DNA from: Sphingorhabdus sp. EL138
Lineage (GTDB): Bacteria; Pseudomonadota; Alphaproteobacteria; Sphingomonadales; Sphingomonadaceae
Assembly (NCBI RefSeq): GCF_945862485.1
Contig: NZ_CAMAYF010000013.1
Coordinates: 1 to 52,577 of the forward strand
Direction: 5' to 3'
DNA length: 52,577 nt
Position numbers and translations under genes: made by a program
The notes under the pieces: model-generated
What the model saw: only the letters and a program-made list of their open reading frames with translations
Database searches by the model: none
Told to the model about the DNA's origin: nothing
Part shown: positions 37,639-45,831 of the stretch, one piece after another
Position numbering within the stretch: the stretch's first letter is position 1
Layout: every line of letters begins with the position of its first letter

Positions 37639-38382
37639 ATGGCAGGCCATAGCAAATTCAAGAACATTCAGCATCGCAAAGGCGCGCAGGACAAGAAGCG
37701 TTCCGCGCAATTTTCCAAGCTGTCGCGTGAAATTACTGTGGCGGCGAAGATGGGCATGCCCGATCCGGACATGAACCCGCGCCTGCGTCTCGCGGTCAAT
37801 GCCGCAAAGGCGCAATCGATGCCCAAGGACAATATCCAGCGCGCCATTGATAAGGCGGCGGGCGGGGACGCCGAAAGCTATGATGAAATGCGCTACGAAG
37901 GCTATGGTCCCGGCGGCGTTGCGATCATCGTTGAGGCATTGACCGACAACCGTAACCGCACCGCGACCAATGTGCGCACCGCGTTCAGCAAAAATGGCGG
38001 CAATCTCGGCGCGTCCGGCGCGGTGAGCCACGGCTTCGACCGCATGGGTCTGATCACCTATCCCGCGAGCGCAGGCGACGCAGACAGCGTGTTTGAAGCT
38101 GCATTGGAAGCGGGCGCTGAGGATGTGGAGTCAACCGAGGACGACCACAGCATCTGGACCAGCATGGATGCGCTGCACGAAGTCGCCAAAGCGCTGGAAG
38201 CCACGCTTGGAGAAGCCGAAAGCGCCAAGCTTGCGTGGAAACCACAGCTTTTGGTCGAAGTTGACGAAGCCAATGCGGCAACCTTGCTCAAAATGATCGA
38301 CGCTTTGGAAGAGGATGACGACGTCCAAACCGTATGGGGCAATTACGACGTGTCCGACGAGGTGATGGCGAAATTGGGATGA
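37639..38382 (+). CDS. yebC: YebC/PmpR family regulator
   Basis: A 247-residue member of the YebC family with the standard start [20 protein letters not shown] and the following segments [47 protein letters not shown] and [20 protein letters not shown]. Members bind DNA as regulators and, in recent work, assist translation at difficult proline stretches. Its stop overlaps the ruvC start (ATGA), the classic yebC-ruvC arrangement. Confidence 0.94.
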   Translation: MAGHSKFKNIQHRKGAQDKKRSAQFSKLSREITVAAKMGMPDPDMNPRLRLAVNAAKAQSMPKDNIQRAIDKAAGGDAESYDEMRYEGYGPGGVAIIVEALTDNRNRTATNVRTAFSKNGGNLGASGAVSHGFDRMGLITYPASAGDADSVFEAALEAGAEDVESTEDDHSIWTSMDALHEVAKALEATLGEAESAKLAWKPQLLVEVDEANAATLLKMIDALEEDDDVQTVWGNYDVSDEVMAKLG

Positions 38383-38849
38383 TCATCCTTGGGCTTGACC
38401 CCGGCTTGGGGACCACCGGCTGGGGCGTTATCCGCAAGGAAGGCAATCGTCTTTCTCATATCGACAATGGCGAGATTGTAACCGACGCCAAGCTGCCATT
38501 GGCGAACCGCCTCGTGCTTTTGGACGAGAAGCTGAGCGTGGTGCTTGATCACTTTCGCCCCGATTACGCGGCCGTCGAAGAGGTGTTCGTTAACAAAAAC
38601 CCGCAATCGACGCTAAAGCTTGGGCAAGCACGCGGCGTCGTGCTTTTGGGTGCGGCGCGCAACCGCACCCCCGTCACCGAATATGCCACGCGGCTCGTAA
38701 AAAAATCCGTCGTTGGCACCGGCAAAGCGGAAAAGGAGCAAGTTCAAGCCATGCTGCGCATCCTGTTGCCGGGCTTGAAACTCGCAGGGCCCGACGCGGC
38801 CGATGCATTGGCGGTCGCCATTACCCATGCGCATCATATCAGGCTTTGA
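38379..38849 (+). CDS. ruvC: Holliday junction resolvase RuvC
   Basis: A 156-residue endonuclease that cuts Holliday junctions as a dimer with RuvAB. The four acidic catalytic residues are visible: Asp7 in [14 protein letters not shown], Glu in [12 protein letters not shown], and the two Asp of [16 protein letters not shown] near the C-terminus. The ATG overlaps the yebC stop; an earlier in-frame start lies inside yebC and is unlikely. An SOS-type promoter for ruvA follows, so ruvC and ruvAB may be separately expressed. Confidence 0.95.
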   Translation: MIILGLDPGLGTTGWGVIRKEGNRLSHIDNGEIVTDAKLPLANRLVLLDEKLSVVLDHFRPDYAAVEEVFVNKNPQSTLKLGQARGVVLLGAARNRTPVTEYATRLVKKSVVGTGKAEKEQVQAMLRILLPGLKLAGPDAADALAVAITHAHHIRL

Positions 38850-38879
38850 CCGGTTCACTTCGAGAAAAAGCTCCCCCCT

Positions 38880-38894
38880 GTTCACGCGATGTTC
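38880..38894 (+). promoter_or_regulatory. LexA (SOS) box upstream of ruvA
   Basis: GTTC ACGCGAT GTTC is an exact match to the alphaproteobacterial LexA operator, a direct repeat GTTC-N7-GTTC. It lies 44 bp before the ruvA ATG, in the 88-bp gap after ruvC, where a promoter for ruvAB is expected. Repression by LexA and induction after DNA damage follow from established knowledge of this operator. Confidence 0.8.
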
Positions 38895-38937
38895 TCTTTT
38901 GCTTGCTGATTTGAAATCGAACAGCTAACCCACAAAC

Positions 38938-39546
38938 ATGATTGCAAAGCTGTATGGCCGGATTGATGAAACGGGCGTTGACCATCTGGTGATTGACGTC
39001 AACGGCGTCGGCTATCTGGTGCAGGCCAGCGCGCGGACGCTATCGGCCTTGGGCAAGACCGATGATTTCGCCACCGTCTTCACCGAAATGCAAGTGTCGG
39101 AGAACGACATGCGCCTCATCGGCTTTGCCACCCGCGAAGAACGCGACTGGTTCCGCCTGCTGACGGGCGTGCAAGGTGTCGGCGGTAAGGTTGGCCTCGC
39201 TATTTTGTCCGCGATCGAACCCGCCGACCTCGCGCTTGCCATCGGCAGCGGCGATGCCGCGATGGTCGCGCGCGCCAATGGCGTCGGACCAAAATTGGCC
39301 AGCCGCATCGTCAATGAATTGAAGGACAAGGTCGGCGCTTTGGCCGGCATCGGCGGCGGCGCAAAGCTGATGGCCACAGCCGCCGCAAACGGCAACCACG
39401 CACAAGACGCCATGTCCGCGCTTGCTAACCTTGGCTTCAAACACGGCGAAGCTGGCAATGCTGTAGCGCAAGCCGTCGAAGAACTCGGCCCCGATGCAAC
39501 CTTGGATGCGCTCGTCCGGCTGGCATTGAAACGGGCGTCGCGATGA
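38938..39546 (+). CDS. ruvA: Holliday junction DNA helicase subunit RuvA
   Basis: A 202-residue protein with domain I ([20 protein letters not shown]), the two helix-hairpin-helix motifs of domain II ([19 protein letters not shown] and [20 protein letters not shown]), an Ala/Gly linker and the C-terminal domain III that contacts RuvB ([20 protein letters not shown]). It binds the junction as a tetramer and directs RuvB. It follows the SOS box; the normal ruvB partner is displaced 552 nt downstream by a repeat-flanked nuclease cassette. Confidence 0.96.
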   Translation: MIAKLYGRIDETGVDHLVIDVNGVGYLVQASARTLSALGKTDDFATVFTEMQVSENDMRLIGFATREERDWFRLLTGVQGVGGKVGLAILSAIEPADLALAIGSGDAAMVARANGVGPKLASRIVNELKDKVGALAGIGGGAKLMATAAANGNHAQDAMSALANLGFKHGEAGNAVAQAVEELGPDATLDALVRLALKRASR

Positions 39547-39570
39547 CATCTTACCCCGCCGCGCAAAACC

Positions 39571-39607
39571 GTCACCCTGAACTTGTTTCAGGGTCCATCG
39601 CGCAATT
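39571..39607 (+). repeat. REP-like repeat, copy A
   Basis: A 37-bp unit: GTCA, arm CCCTGAA, loop CTTGT, arm TTCAGGG, then TCCATCGCGCAATT. The arms form a 7-bp hairpin. It begins 25 bp after the ruvA stop. All 37 bases recur in the same orientation at 40038 (copy C). The GIY-YIG gene's stop codon (39606-39608 on the minus strand) overlaps its last bases. Confidence 0.92.
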
Positions 39608-39923
39608 ATTCTTGCGCTATCGGCGGGAAACCCAGCCCAACCGCCAAATCCACCCAATACGGATTTTCGGCGTTAAGCAGATTGATTTTCCAAGCCCGAT
39701 GCCAATTCTTCAATTGTTTTTCACGCGCAATCGCGGCCTCCATCGTGCCAAAAACCTCAAAATGCACCAGCCGGTAAATCGCATATTTGGACGCATGTCC
39801 TGGCGTCATGCCGCCCCGATGTTGCGAAAGCCGTTTGAGCAGGTCAGAGGTGACGCCGATGTACAGCGATCCGTAAAGCTTGCTTGCAAGTATGTATACA
39901 CAGGGAGTTTTTTCATTTCTCAC
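39606..39923 (-). CDS. GIY-YIG nuclease inserted between ruvA and ruvB
   Basis: A 105-residue single-domain GIY-YIG protein: PCVYILASKLYGSLYIGVTSDLLKRLSQH contains the paired Tyr motifs and catalytic Arg, EAAIAREKQLKNWHRAWK follows with the catalytic Glu region, and the family's short C-terminal tail NPYWVDLA is present. The family acts on DNA (homing, repair or restriction nucleases); the role of these small stand-alone versions is unknown. The start is uncertain: I use GTG at 39923, because the expected ATG at 39918 followed by A-residues (MKKTPCVYIL in relatives) is out of frame by one base (six A instead of seven). The gene lies entirely between inverted REP-like repeats, opposite to ruvA and ruvB, and looks like a cassette. 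Confidence 0.82.
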   Translation of the reverse strand: MRNEKTPCVYILASKLYGSLYIGVTSDLLKRLSQHRGGMTPGHASKYAIYRLVHFEVFGTMEAAIAREKQLKNWHRAWKINLLNAENPYWVDLAVGLGFPPIAQE

Positions 39924-39944
39924 GCGTTGGACAGTGCGGCAAAA

Positions 39945-40003
39945 TGGACCCTGAAACAAGTTCAGGGTGACGTAAATTGTTATCAGGGTGACGTAAATTC
40001 TGG
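39945..40003 (-). repeat. REP-like repeat, copy B, plus 21-bp tandem tail
   Basis: 39945-39971 is a 27-bp copy in inverted orientation to A (TGGACCCTGAAACAAGTTCA, then GGGTGAC). It lies 22 bp upstream of the GIY-YIG start. Its end is tandemly duplicated: TCAGGGTGACGTAAATT occurs at 39962 and again at 39983 (period 21 bp). Confidence 0.88.
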
Positions 40004-40037
40004 CAAAATGTTCCGCATGAATTCAAACCTCCACGCC

Positions 40038-40074
40038 GTCACCCTGAACTTGTTTCAGGGTCCATCGCGCAATT
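40038..40074 (+). repeat. REP-like repeat, copy C
   Basis: Identical over 37 bp to copy A and in the same orientation, ending 24 bp before the ruvB start. Recombination between A and C would delete exactly 467 bp including the nuclease gene and leave one repeat between ruvA and ruvB. Confidence 0.92.
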
Positions 40075-40098
40075 CAAAACTGACGTTGAGATGCCCGC

Positions 40099-41124
40099 AT
40101 GACTGACGACGACCGCCTCACTACACCCGACAAACGGCCCGAGGATATTGACGCCGCGTTGCGGCCTAAAACGCTTGCCGAATTTATCGGGCAAGCCGCC
40201 GCGCGCGACAATTTGCGGGTGTTTATTGAGGCGGCGAAGGGGCGGGGGCAGCCGTTGGACCATGTGCTGTTCTTTGGCCCGCCGGGTCTTGGCAAGACCA
40301 CGCTGGCGCAGATTGTCGCAAAGGAAATGGGCGTCGGTTTCCGCGCCACCTCCGGCCCGGTCATCGCCAAATCCGGTGATCTGGCCGCCTTGCTCACCAA
40401 TTTGGAAGATGGCGACGTCCTGTTCATTGACGAAATTCACCGCTTGAGCCCCGTGGTTGAGGAAATTCTCTACCCCGCTATGGAGGATCGTGCGCTCGAT
40501 ATCATGATCGGCGAAGGGCCTTCGGCGCGGTCGGTGCGGATTGATTTGCCTGCGTTTACGCTTGTCGGCGCGACCACGCGGCAGGGGTTATTGACCACGC
40601 CCTTGCGTGATCGCTTTGGTATTCCGGTGCGGCTGAATTTCTATACCCATGCGGAGCTGGAGCTGGTGGTCACCCGCGCCGCGCGGTTGCTCGATTTGGG
40701 CATCGCCCCTGATGGCGCGAACGAAATTGCCAAGCGCGCGCGCGGAACGCCGCGTATTGCCGGACGCTTGCTGCGCCGTGTGCGCGATTTTGCCAATGTG
40801 GCTGGCGAACCCGTTGTCACCGCCAAAATCGCCGATAGCGCGCTCAACCGGTTGGAGGTTGATGCGCTTGGGCTAGATGCGATGGACCGGCGTTATTTGC
40901 ATATGATCGCCGACATTTATCGCGGCGGTCCCGTGGGCGTTGAGGCTTTGGCCGCCGGCCTGTCCGAGCCGCGCGACACGATTGAGGATGTGGTCGAGCC
41001 TTATTTGCTCCAGCTGGGCCTAATCGCGCGTACCGCGCGTGGCCGCTGCCTCAATGCGCCGGGTTGGAAACATCTTGGCCTCAACCCGCCCGCCGGGTCA
41101 CAGGACGGATTGTTTGACGCATAG
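40099..41124 (+). CDS. ruvB: Holliday junction DNA helicase motor RuvB
   Basis: A 341-residue AAA+ ATPase that drives branch migration with RuvA. Features: [12 protein letters not shown] at the start, Walker [13 protein letters not shown] (59-70), Walker [11 protein letters not shown], sensor 1 [18 protein letters not shown], sensor 2 [17 protein letters not shown] and the C-terminal winged helix ([21 protein letters not shown]). Length normal. Reads through from ruvA only if transcription crosses the repeat cassette. Confidence 0.97.
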   Translation: MTDDDRLTTPDKRPEDIDAALRPKTLAEFIGQAAARDNLRVFIEAAKGRGQPLDHVLFFGPPGLGKTTLAQIVAKEMGVGFRATSGPVIAKSGDLAALLTNLEDGDVLFIDEIHRLSPVVEEILYPAMEDRALDIMIGEGPSARSVRIDLPAFTLVGATTRQGLLTTPLRDRFGIPVRLNFYTHAELELVVTRAARLLDLGIAPDGANEIAKRARGTPRIAGRLLRRVRDFANVAGEPVVTAKIADSALNRLEVDALGLDAMDRRYLHMIADIYRGGPVGVEALAAGLSEPRDTIEDVVEPYLLQLGLIARTARGRCLNAPGWKHLGLNPPAGSQDGLFDA

Positions 41125-41214
41125 GACGTGCCGAGTCCCTCAAGCGACTAATCGCACGTTCGCTTGCTAAAACCCCTTCCCGCCGGACTCCACAAAGGTT
41201 AAGCAAAGAGCGCA

Positions 41215-41667
41215 ATGTCCATGCCTCAACCCTATCAAGGCCATTTTGACGGCACGCGGCACCTGTTTGCCGTGCGCGTCTATTTTGAAGACACCGATTT
41301 TTCGGGCGTGGTCTATCATGCGCGCTATTTGCATTTCATGGAGCGGGCGCGTTCCGATATGCTGGCATGCGTCGGCATAGACCAGCGCAAGGTGCATGCC
41401 GAAGGGCAAGGCGCATATGCCGTGACCGACATGCACATCAAATATCGCCGCGCTGCCCATTTTGACGATGCGTTAGTGATCATCAGCACAGTGGAAGCCG
41501 TCCGCGCGGCCAGTTGCGACATTCATCAAACCGTCATGCGCGGCGACCAAATACTCACCGAGGCGCGGGTCACCGCGGCCTTTGTTTCACCCGACGGCAA
41601 GGCTCGCCGACAACCTGCGCATTGGGTTGCCGCGTTCCAGCCGATACTTCATCGACCCGCAGAATAG
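41215..41667 (+). CDS. ybgC: YbgC-type acyl-CoA thioesterase of the tol-pal cluster
   Basis: A 150-residue hotdog protein with the family active-site segment VRVYFEDTDFSGVVYHARYLHFMERAR (Asp in EDTD, then Tyr-His). YbgC hydrolyses acyl-CoAs or acyl-ACPs and is encoded at the head of tol-pal operons in most proteobacteria. It begins MSMPQP (first or third codon may be the start) and ends 7 nt before tolQ. Confidence 0.92.
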   Translation: MSMPQPYQGHFDGTRHLFAVRVYFEDTDFSGVVYHARYLHFMERARSDMLACVGIDQRKVHAEGQGAYAVTDMHIKYRRAAHFDDALVIISTVEAVRAASCDIHQTVMRGDQILTEARVTAAFVSPDGKARRQPAHWVAAFQPILHRPAE

Positions 41668-41674
41668 GATATCC

Positions 41675-42367
41675 ATGAGCCTGCTTATCGCGACCCAAAA
41701 TATGGGCTTTTCACCCGTTGATTTGTTTATGGACGCCGACTTGGTGGTCAAATCAGTCATTGTCGGCCTGGCGTTGTCGAGCGTCTGGGTATGGACAATC
41801 ATCATCAGCTTCACGGTCAAAATGTTAGGCATCAACCGAAAAAGCGAAGCGTTTGAACGTGAATTTTGGGGCAGCTCGGACATTGCTGCATTTTCCAAGG
41901 CACATGCCCAAAATGAATTGCCGGTGGCGAAGGTCTTCGCTGCAGGCATGGCCGAATGGCGGCTGTCAACCAAGGGCAAGCACATTGACCGCGCCGGAAC
42001 GCGGGAACGGCTGGCCACGGCGATGGATGCCACCATTGCCGCGGAAACCGACCGCCTTGCCAATCGCCTGAACTTTCTCGCCACCACGGGCTCGGTCGCA
42101 CCGTTCATTGGCCTGTTCGGCACGGTATGGGGCATCATGCGCAGCTTTGCCGCGATTGCAGCTGAACAAAATTCCAGCCTCGCGGTTGTCGCGCCGGGTA
42201 TTGCAGAGGCGTTATTTGCCACGGCCATTGGCCTGTTTGCCGCCATTCCAGCGGTTATCGCTTATAACCGATTCTCCCACCGCCTGAACCAATATGAAGC
42301 GCGCATGGGCCGCTTTGCCGACGGCTTTCATGGCACGTTGAGCCGCGAATTGGAGCTTGAGGCGTAA
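41675..42367 (+). CDS. tolQ: Tol-Pal inner-membrane motor subunit TolQ
   Basis: A 230-residue MotA/ExbB-family protein with three membrane segments: near 25-48 (VIVGLALSSVWVWTIIISF), ~130-155 and ~165-190. The typical proton-channel helices carry ATTGSVAPFIGLFGTVWGIM and VAPGIAEALFATAIGLFAAIPAVIAYN. With TolR it harvests proton motive force to energise TolA during outer-membrane constriction at division. The ATG at 41675 gives the standard N-terminus; the longer frame overlaps ybgC. Confidence 0.95.
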   Translation: MSLLIATQNMGFSPVDLFMDADLVVKSVIVGLALSSVWVWTIIISFTVKMLGINRKSEAFEREFWGSSDIAAFSKAHAQNELPVAKVFAAGMAEWRLSTKGKHIDRAGTRERLATAMDATIAAETDRLANRLNFLATTGSVAPFIGLFGTVWGIMRSFAAIAAEQNSSLAVVAPGIAEALFATAIGLFAAIPAVIAYNRFSHRLNQYEARMGRFADGFHGTLSRELELEA

Positions 42368-42369
42368 AC

Positions 42370-42834
42370 ATGGCGATGAACACCTCATCTGGCAGCAGCG
42401 GCGGCGGACGCGGGCGGCGGCGGAGCGGCCGACGTGCGCCGATGGCGGACATCAACGTCACGCCCTTTGTCGACGTCATGCTCGTTCTGCTCATCATATT
42501 CATGGTCACCGCGCCCTTGTTGGTAACGGGCGTGCCCGTTGAGTTGCCGGAAAGCCGTGCCAATGCGCTCGAACAGCAGGATGAACCCATCGAAATCGCG
42601 ATTGACCGCGATGGCGTGACGTTCATCGATGGCACCGAGGTCGCGCCCGCGGACCTCGCCGTTAGGCTGGACGAAATCGCCGCCGCGCAAACCCAAGACA
42701 AGCCACGCCAGATCATGCTGCGCGGCGATACCGCGATCAGCTACGGCCAAATGATGCGCGTCATGGGCGAATTAAACCGCGCGGGATTGAACAGCGTAAG
42801 CTTAGTCACCACCGGTTCATCCAACGACACCTAA
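42370..42834 (+). CDS. tolR: Tol-Pal motor subunit TolR
   Basis: A 154-residue ExbD/TolR protein. A basic, Gly/Ser/Arg-rich cytoplasmic tail (1-24) leads into MADINVTPFVDVMLVLLIIFMV, the single membrane helix with the channel Asp (VDVMLV); the periplasmic domain follows (VELPESRANA, IAIDRDGVTFIDG, MRVMGELNRAGLNSVSLVT). Two nucleotides after the tolQ stop. Confidence 0.95.
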   Translation: MAMNTSSGSSGGGRGRRRSGRRAPMADINVTPFVDVMLVLLIIFMVTAPLLVTGVPVELPESRANALEQQDEPIEIAIDRDGVTFIDGTEVAPADLAVRLDEIAAAQTQDKPRQIMLRGDTAISYGQMMRVMGELNRAGLNSVSLVTTGSSNDT

Positions 42835-42838
42835 GCAG

Positions 42839-43684
42839 ATGGCAATGGATCGCGCGGAAATATTGGGATTTGGCGCTGCACTTTGCGCCCATGCCTTATT
42901 ATTGGGCGTGTTCGCGCTTGGGCTAATGGCCTCTACAAAAACCCCGCCTAAGCCAGAGTCTATTTCCGTTTCCCTTGTCGGTGAAATTGCCGATGTGTCG
43001 AGCGCGCCGGATGCCATCCAAGAAGAATCTGCGCCACCTGCTGCCGGCGAGACCGCGCCAGCAGAGCCACCGCCTGCCCCGACACCCGTTATGAAGGTCG
43101 AAAAGACAGTGGAGAAGCCGCAGCCCAAGCCACTGCCTAAACCCGCGAAACCAGAAACGGCCCCCACTGTGACTAAGGCCGCAGCCAAGCCCGTAAAAAC
43201 CGCTACCGCCGCTCCACCCAAAACCGTCAAAGCGCCGACAGTCAGTGGCAAAGGCACGACACCGGCCAAGCCCGGCGGCCTCAGCCGCAGCTTTGAAGAC
43301 AGCATCAACAATATCGGCAAGGCCCTGGGCGCGGGTAAAGCGGTGGGCACGCCCGCCACCAAAACCGCCACCGAAGTGCGGCGCTCCGTGGGCGTTAGCA
43401 TCGCTGGCCAAATCCGCGGTCGCGTGCGTGCCTGCGCGCCATCTGGTGTCGACATCAACAAAATCGAAACCTTTGTGACGCTCAGCCTTGAACCATCAGG
43501 CAGATTGGCCTCCGTGCGTTTTGATAGGCAAACTGGCATAAATGAAAGCAACCAGCCGCAGGCGGGCCTGTTGAAGGATTGCATTCTGCAAGCGGTGCGC
43601 GCAGCATCACCCTATAACGGACTTGATCCTGAATATCATGACGTTTGGAAAAACCACGCGCTGCGTTTGCGCGCGACGGGATAA
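42839..43684 (+). CDS. tolA: TolA, energy-transducing envelope protein
   Basis: A 281-residue TolA. A short cytoplasmic N-terminus (MAMDRAEILGFG) precedes one membrane helix (about 12-32, ALCAHALLLGVFALGLMAS), then a Pro/Lys/Ala/Thr-rich periplasmic spacer (about 60-155), and a C-terminal domain (about 175-281) with the disulfide-type cysteines (RVRACAPSG and LKDCILQAV) and SPYNGLDPEYHDVWKNHALRL. It connects the TolQR motor to TolB and Pal. The spacer is much shorter than in E. coli (421 residues in all). Confidence 0.88.
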   Translation: MAMDRAEILGFGAALCAHALLLGVFALGLMASTKTPPKPESISVSLVGEIADVSSAPDAIQEESAPPAAGETAPAEPPPAPTPVMKVEKTVEKPQPKPLPKPAKPETAPTVTKAAAKPVKTATAAPPKTVKAPTVSGKGTTPAKPGGLSRSFEDSINNIGKALGAGKAVGTPATKTATEVRRSVGVSIAGQIRGRVRACAPSGVDINKIETFVTLSLEPSGRLASVRFDRQTGINESNQPQAGLLKDCILQAVRAASPYNGLDPEYHDVWKNHALRLRATG

Positions 43685-43697
43685 AGGAATGAGATAT

Positions 43698-45053
43698 ATG
43701 TCACTCATCGCGTTCAACCGGAAACTGGCGTCTTTCCTTTTGTTATTCCTCGGCACGCAAGCTGCGATGGCGCAGACACTGCCGCCTGCAACAGATGAAC
43801 CGGAATTGGTCGAATTTGACACCGCCAAAACCCGCTCCATCGCGGTCCCTGCCTTAGTCGCGCCATCGCCTGTGGACACACCCGCCGGCAACAGCGCGGC
43901 GCTTGGCCGCCAAATTGCGGAAGTTATTTCCGCCAACCTGCGCGCATCGGGCGTGTTTGAAACCCAAGGGCCAAATGGCCTGCGCGTGATTGGCTTGCCC
44001 GAAGTGACCGCGCCGCAATTTGGGTATTGGAAAGCGCGTCCGGTGGAACAACTGGTGCAAGGCTTTGTCCGCGTTGGCGGCGATGGCAATTTGACCGTTG
44101 GCTGTTATTTGTATGATGTTGGCTTTGGCAGCGAAACCACACGGCTTGGCTTTAACGTACCGCCGCGCGACTGGCGCAGGGCCGCGCATAAATGCGCCGA
44201 TGCTATTTATTCACGGTTGACGGGCGAACTGCCCTTTTTCGACAGCCGCATTGCCTATATCGCCGAAAGCGGGCCTAAGAATAAGCGGATTAAGCGGTTA
44301 GCGATTATGGATTCGGATGGCGCAAACCACCGTTTCATCACCAATGGCCAATCAACCGCACTGACGCCGCGCTTCTCGCCCAACTATAAATCGATCCTGT
44401 ATTTGTCCTATGTCGACGGCAACCCGCGCATTTATGTCTATGACATTGATGCCGGACGGCAGCGCCTGATTACACAGTCCAAGAGCCCGACATTTGCGCC
44501 CCGCTGGTCGCCGGATGGCCAGACGATACTATATTCAATGGCGGTTTCGGGGAATACCGACGTCTACAAGATTTCGGCGAGCGGCAACGGCACGCCTGTG
44601 AAGCTCACCAGCTCGCCCGGCATTGATGTCGGCGGCAGCTTTTCTCCCGATGGCCGTCAGATTGTCTTTGAAAGCGACCGTTCGGGCAGCCAGCAAATCT
44701 ATGTGATGAACGCCGACGGCAGCAACCAACGCCGGATCAGCTTTGGCGGAGGCCGTTATGCGACGCCCGAATGGAGCCCGCGCGCGGACTTGATTGCCTT
44801 TACGCGCATCGCAGGCGACTTCCGCGTGGGTACAATGCGGCCCGATGGTTCGGGCGAGCGGCTGCTGACCAATAGCTGGCAAGATGAGGCACCGACTTGG
44901 GCGCCCAATGGCCGCGTTATCCAATTCTTCCGCACGGCCAAAGGAAGTGGAAAAACAAGCATCTGGCAAGTGGACCTAGCCGGTTCCAACGAACGCCGAT
45001 TGCCCACGCCCATCGATGGTTCCGACCCAGCATGGGGACCCGTATTGCCCTAA
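43698..45053 (+). CDS. tolB: Periplasmic beta-propeller protein TolB
   Basis: A 451-residue protein from the ATG at 43698, which is about 9 nt after AAGGA; the ATG at 43689 is too close to it, and the longer frame overlaps tolA. A signal peptide (MSLIAFNRKLASFLLLFLGTQAAMAQ) precedes the alpha/beta N-terminal domain (to ~165) and a six-bladed propeller marked by TolB repeats (TPRFSPNYKSILYLSY, APRWSPDGQTILYSM, GGSFSPDGRQIVFES, TPEWSPRADLIAF, APTWAPNGRVIQFF). TolB binds Pal and TolA. Confidence 0.95.
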   Translation: MSLIAFNRKLASFLLLFLGTQAAMAQTLPPATDEPELVEFDTAKTRSIAVPALVAPSPVDTPAGNSAALGRQIAEVISANLRASGVFETQGPNGLRVIGLPEVTAPQFGYWKARPVEQLVQGFVRVGGDGNLTVGCYLYDVGFGSETTRLGFNVPPRDWRRAAHKCADAIYSRLTGELPFFDSRIAYIAESGPKNKRIKRLAIMDSDGANHRFITNGQSTALTPRFSPNYKSILYLSYVDGNPRIYVYDIDAGRQRLITQSKSPTFAPRWSPDGQTILYSMAVSGNTDVYKISASGNGTPVKLTSSPGIDVGGSFSPDGRQIVFESDRSGSQQIYVMNADGSNQRRISFGGGRYATPEWSPRADLIAFTRIAGDFRVGTMRPDGSGERLLTNSWQDEAPTWAPNGRVIQFFRTAKGSGKTSIWQVDLAGSNERRLPTPIDGSDPAWGPVLP

Positions 45054-45076
45054 CAGCGTTTCACACACATTTATAT

Positions 45077-45093
45077 CCCGACCGAATGTCGGG
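45077..45093 (+). promoter_or_regulatory. Hairpin in the tolB-pal intergenic leader
   Basis: CCCGAC, loop CGAAT, GTCGGG: a 6-bp stem between tolB and pal, with AAGGAGAAG and the pal ATG following within 25 nt. It has no T-run. It could stabilise a pal-containing mRNA end or modulate pal translation; Pal is usually needed in much larger amounts than TolB. Function is inference. Confidence 0.5.
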
Positions 45094-45113
45094 CAAAGCC
45101 CAAGGAGAAGATC

Positions 45114-45650
45114 ATGACGAAGAATACGATCAAAATGGAAGCCCTTTTGCTGGTATCGACCGCTTTTGTTGCGGGTTGCGGCAAGAAGGAAGTCGATACC
45201 CTGCCACCTGCCGCCGAAGGCACCGATTATGGCCAGACGCCGACGGCAGACCCGAACGCTAATGGCGCTGGCCAGATCACCCCCGGCAGTCAGGAGGATT
45301 TCCTGCAACAGCTTGGCCAATATGGTGACCGCATCTTGTTTGAAACCGACCGTTTCAACATTGATGCCGAAGATCAGGCGACACTCCAGCGTCAAGCGCA
45401 GTGGTTGGCGCAATATCCCAATACCCGCATCACCGTCGAAGGCCATGCCGATGAACGCGGCACGCGCGATTACAACCTTGCTTTGGGTGAGCGCCGTGCA
45501 AACTCCGCTAAGAATTTCCTCGTGTCCATTGGCGTCGATGCCAGCCGCATTCAAACCGTCAGCTATGGCAAAGAACGGCCATCGGCCTTGGGATCAGACG
45601 AGCAGGCCTGGGCACAAAACCGCCGCGCGGTGACCGTCACCGTTCGATAA
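45114..45650 (+). CDS. pal: Peptidoglycan-associated lipoprotein Pal
   Basis: A 178-residue outer-membrane lipoprotein with a signal (KMEALLLVSTAFVAGC; lipobox FVAGC) and, after a Pro/Ala/Asp linker, an OmpA-like peptidoglycan-binding domain (about 70-178): ILFETDRFNIDAEDQATL, ITVEGHADERGTRDYNLALGERRANSAKNFL and RRAVTVTVR. It anchors the outer membrane to peptidoglycan. Preceded by a strong AAGGAG. No cpoB/ybgF gene follows; a terminator does. Confidence 0.96.
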   Translation: MTKNTIKMEALLLVSTAFVAGCGKKEVDTLPPAAEGTDYGQTPTADPNANGAGQITPGSQEDFLQQLGQYGDRILFETDRFNIDAEDQATLQRQAQWLAQYPNTRITVEGHADERGTRDYNLALGERRANSAKNFLVSIGVDASRIQTVSYGKERPSALGSDEQAWAQNRRAVTVTVR

Positions 45651-45669
45651 AGAACTAGCTATTAGCGAT

Positions 45670-45715
45670 GCGTCGGTTGGCTGCCGTCAGCCGCCGACGC
45701 GCCTTCCTTTTCGTT
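45670..45715 (+). terminator. Terminator of the tol-pal operon
   Basis: Stem GCGTCGG/CCGACGC extended inward by GGCTG/CAGCC (small bulges between, loop CCGT), 45670-45700, followed by a T-rich tract CCTTCCTTTTCGTTTCC. It begins 20 nt after the pal stop. Confidence 0.75.
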
Positions 45716-45831
45716 TCCATTGTCGTTCGCCGAACGCTGGGTTCGCGTTGTCGAACGGGTGATGCGGGCTTGCAGTCTGTCGCTAGGCATGACAGCTTGT
45801 AAGATAACAAAAATGGCAGGGGGGCCAATCC

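Noticed and set aside
39571-40074. CRISPR array
   Set aside because: Repeats are few, palindromic, in both orientations and unevenly spaced; there is no spacer pattern and no cas gene.
42817-43584. 255-residue open frame antisense to tolA
   Set aside because: Low-complexity Gly/Ala/Val composition mirrors the Pro/Lys/Ala spacer of tolA; tolA fits the operon.
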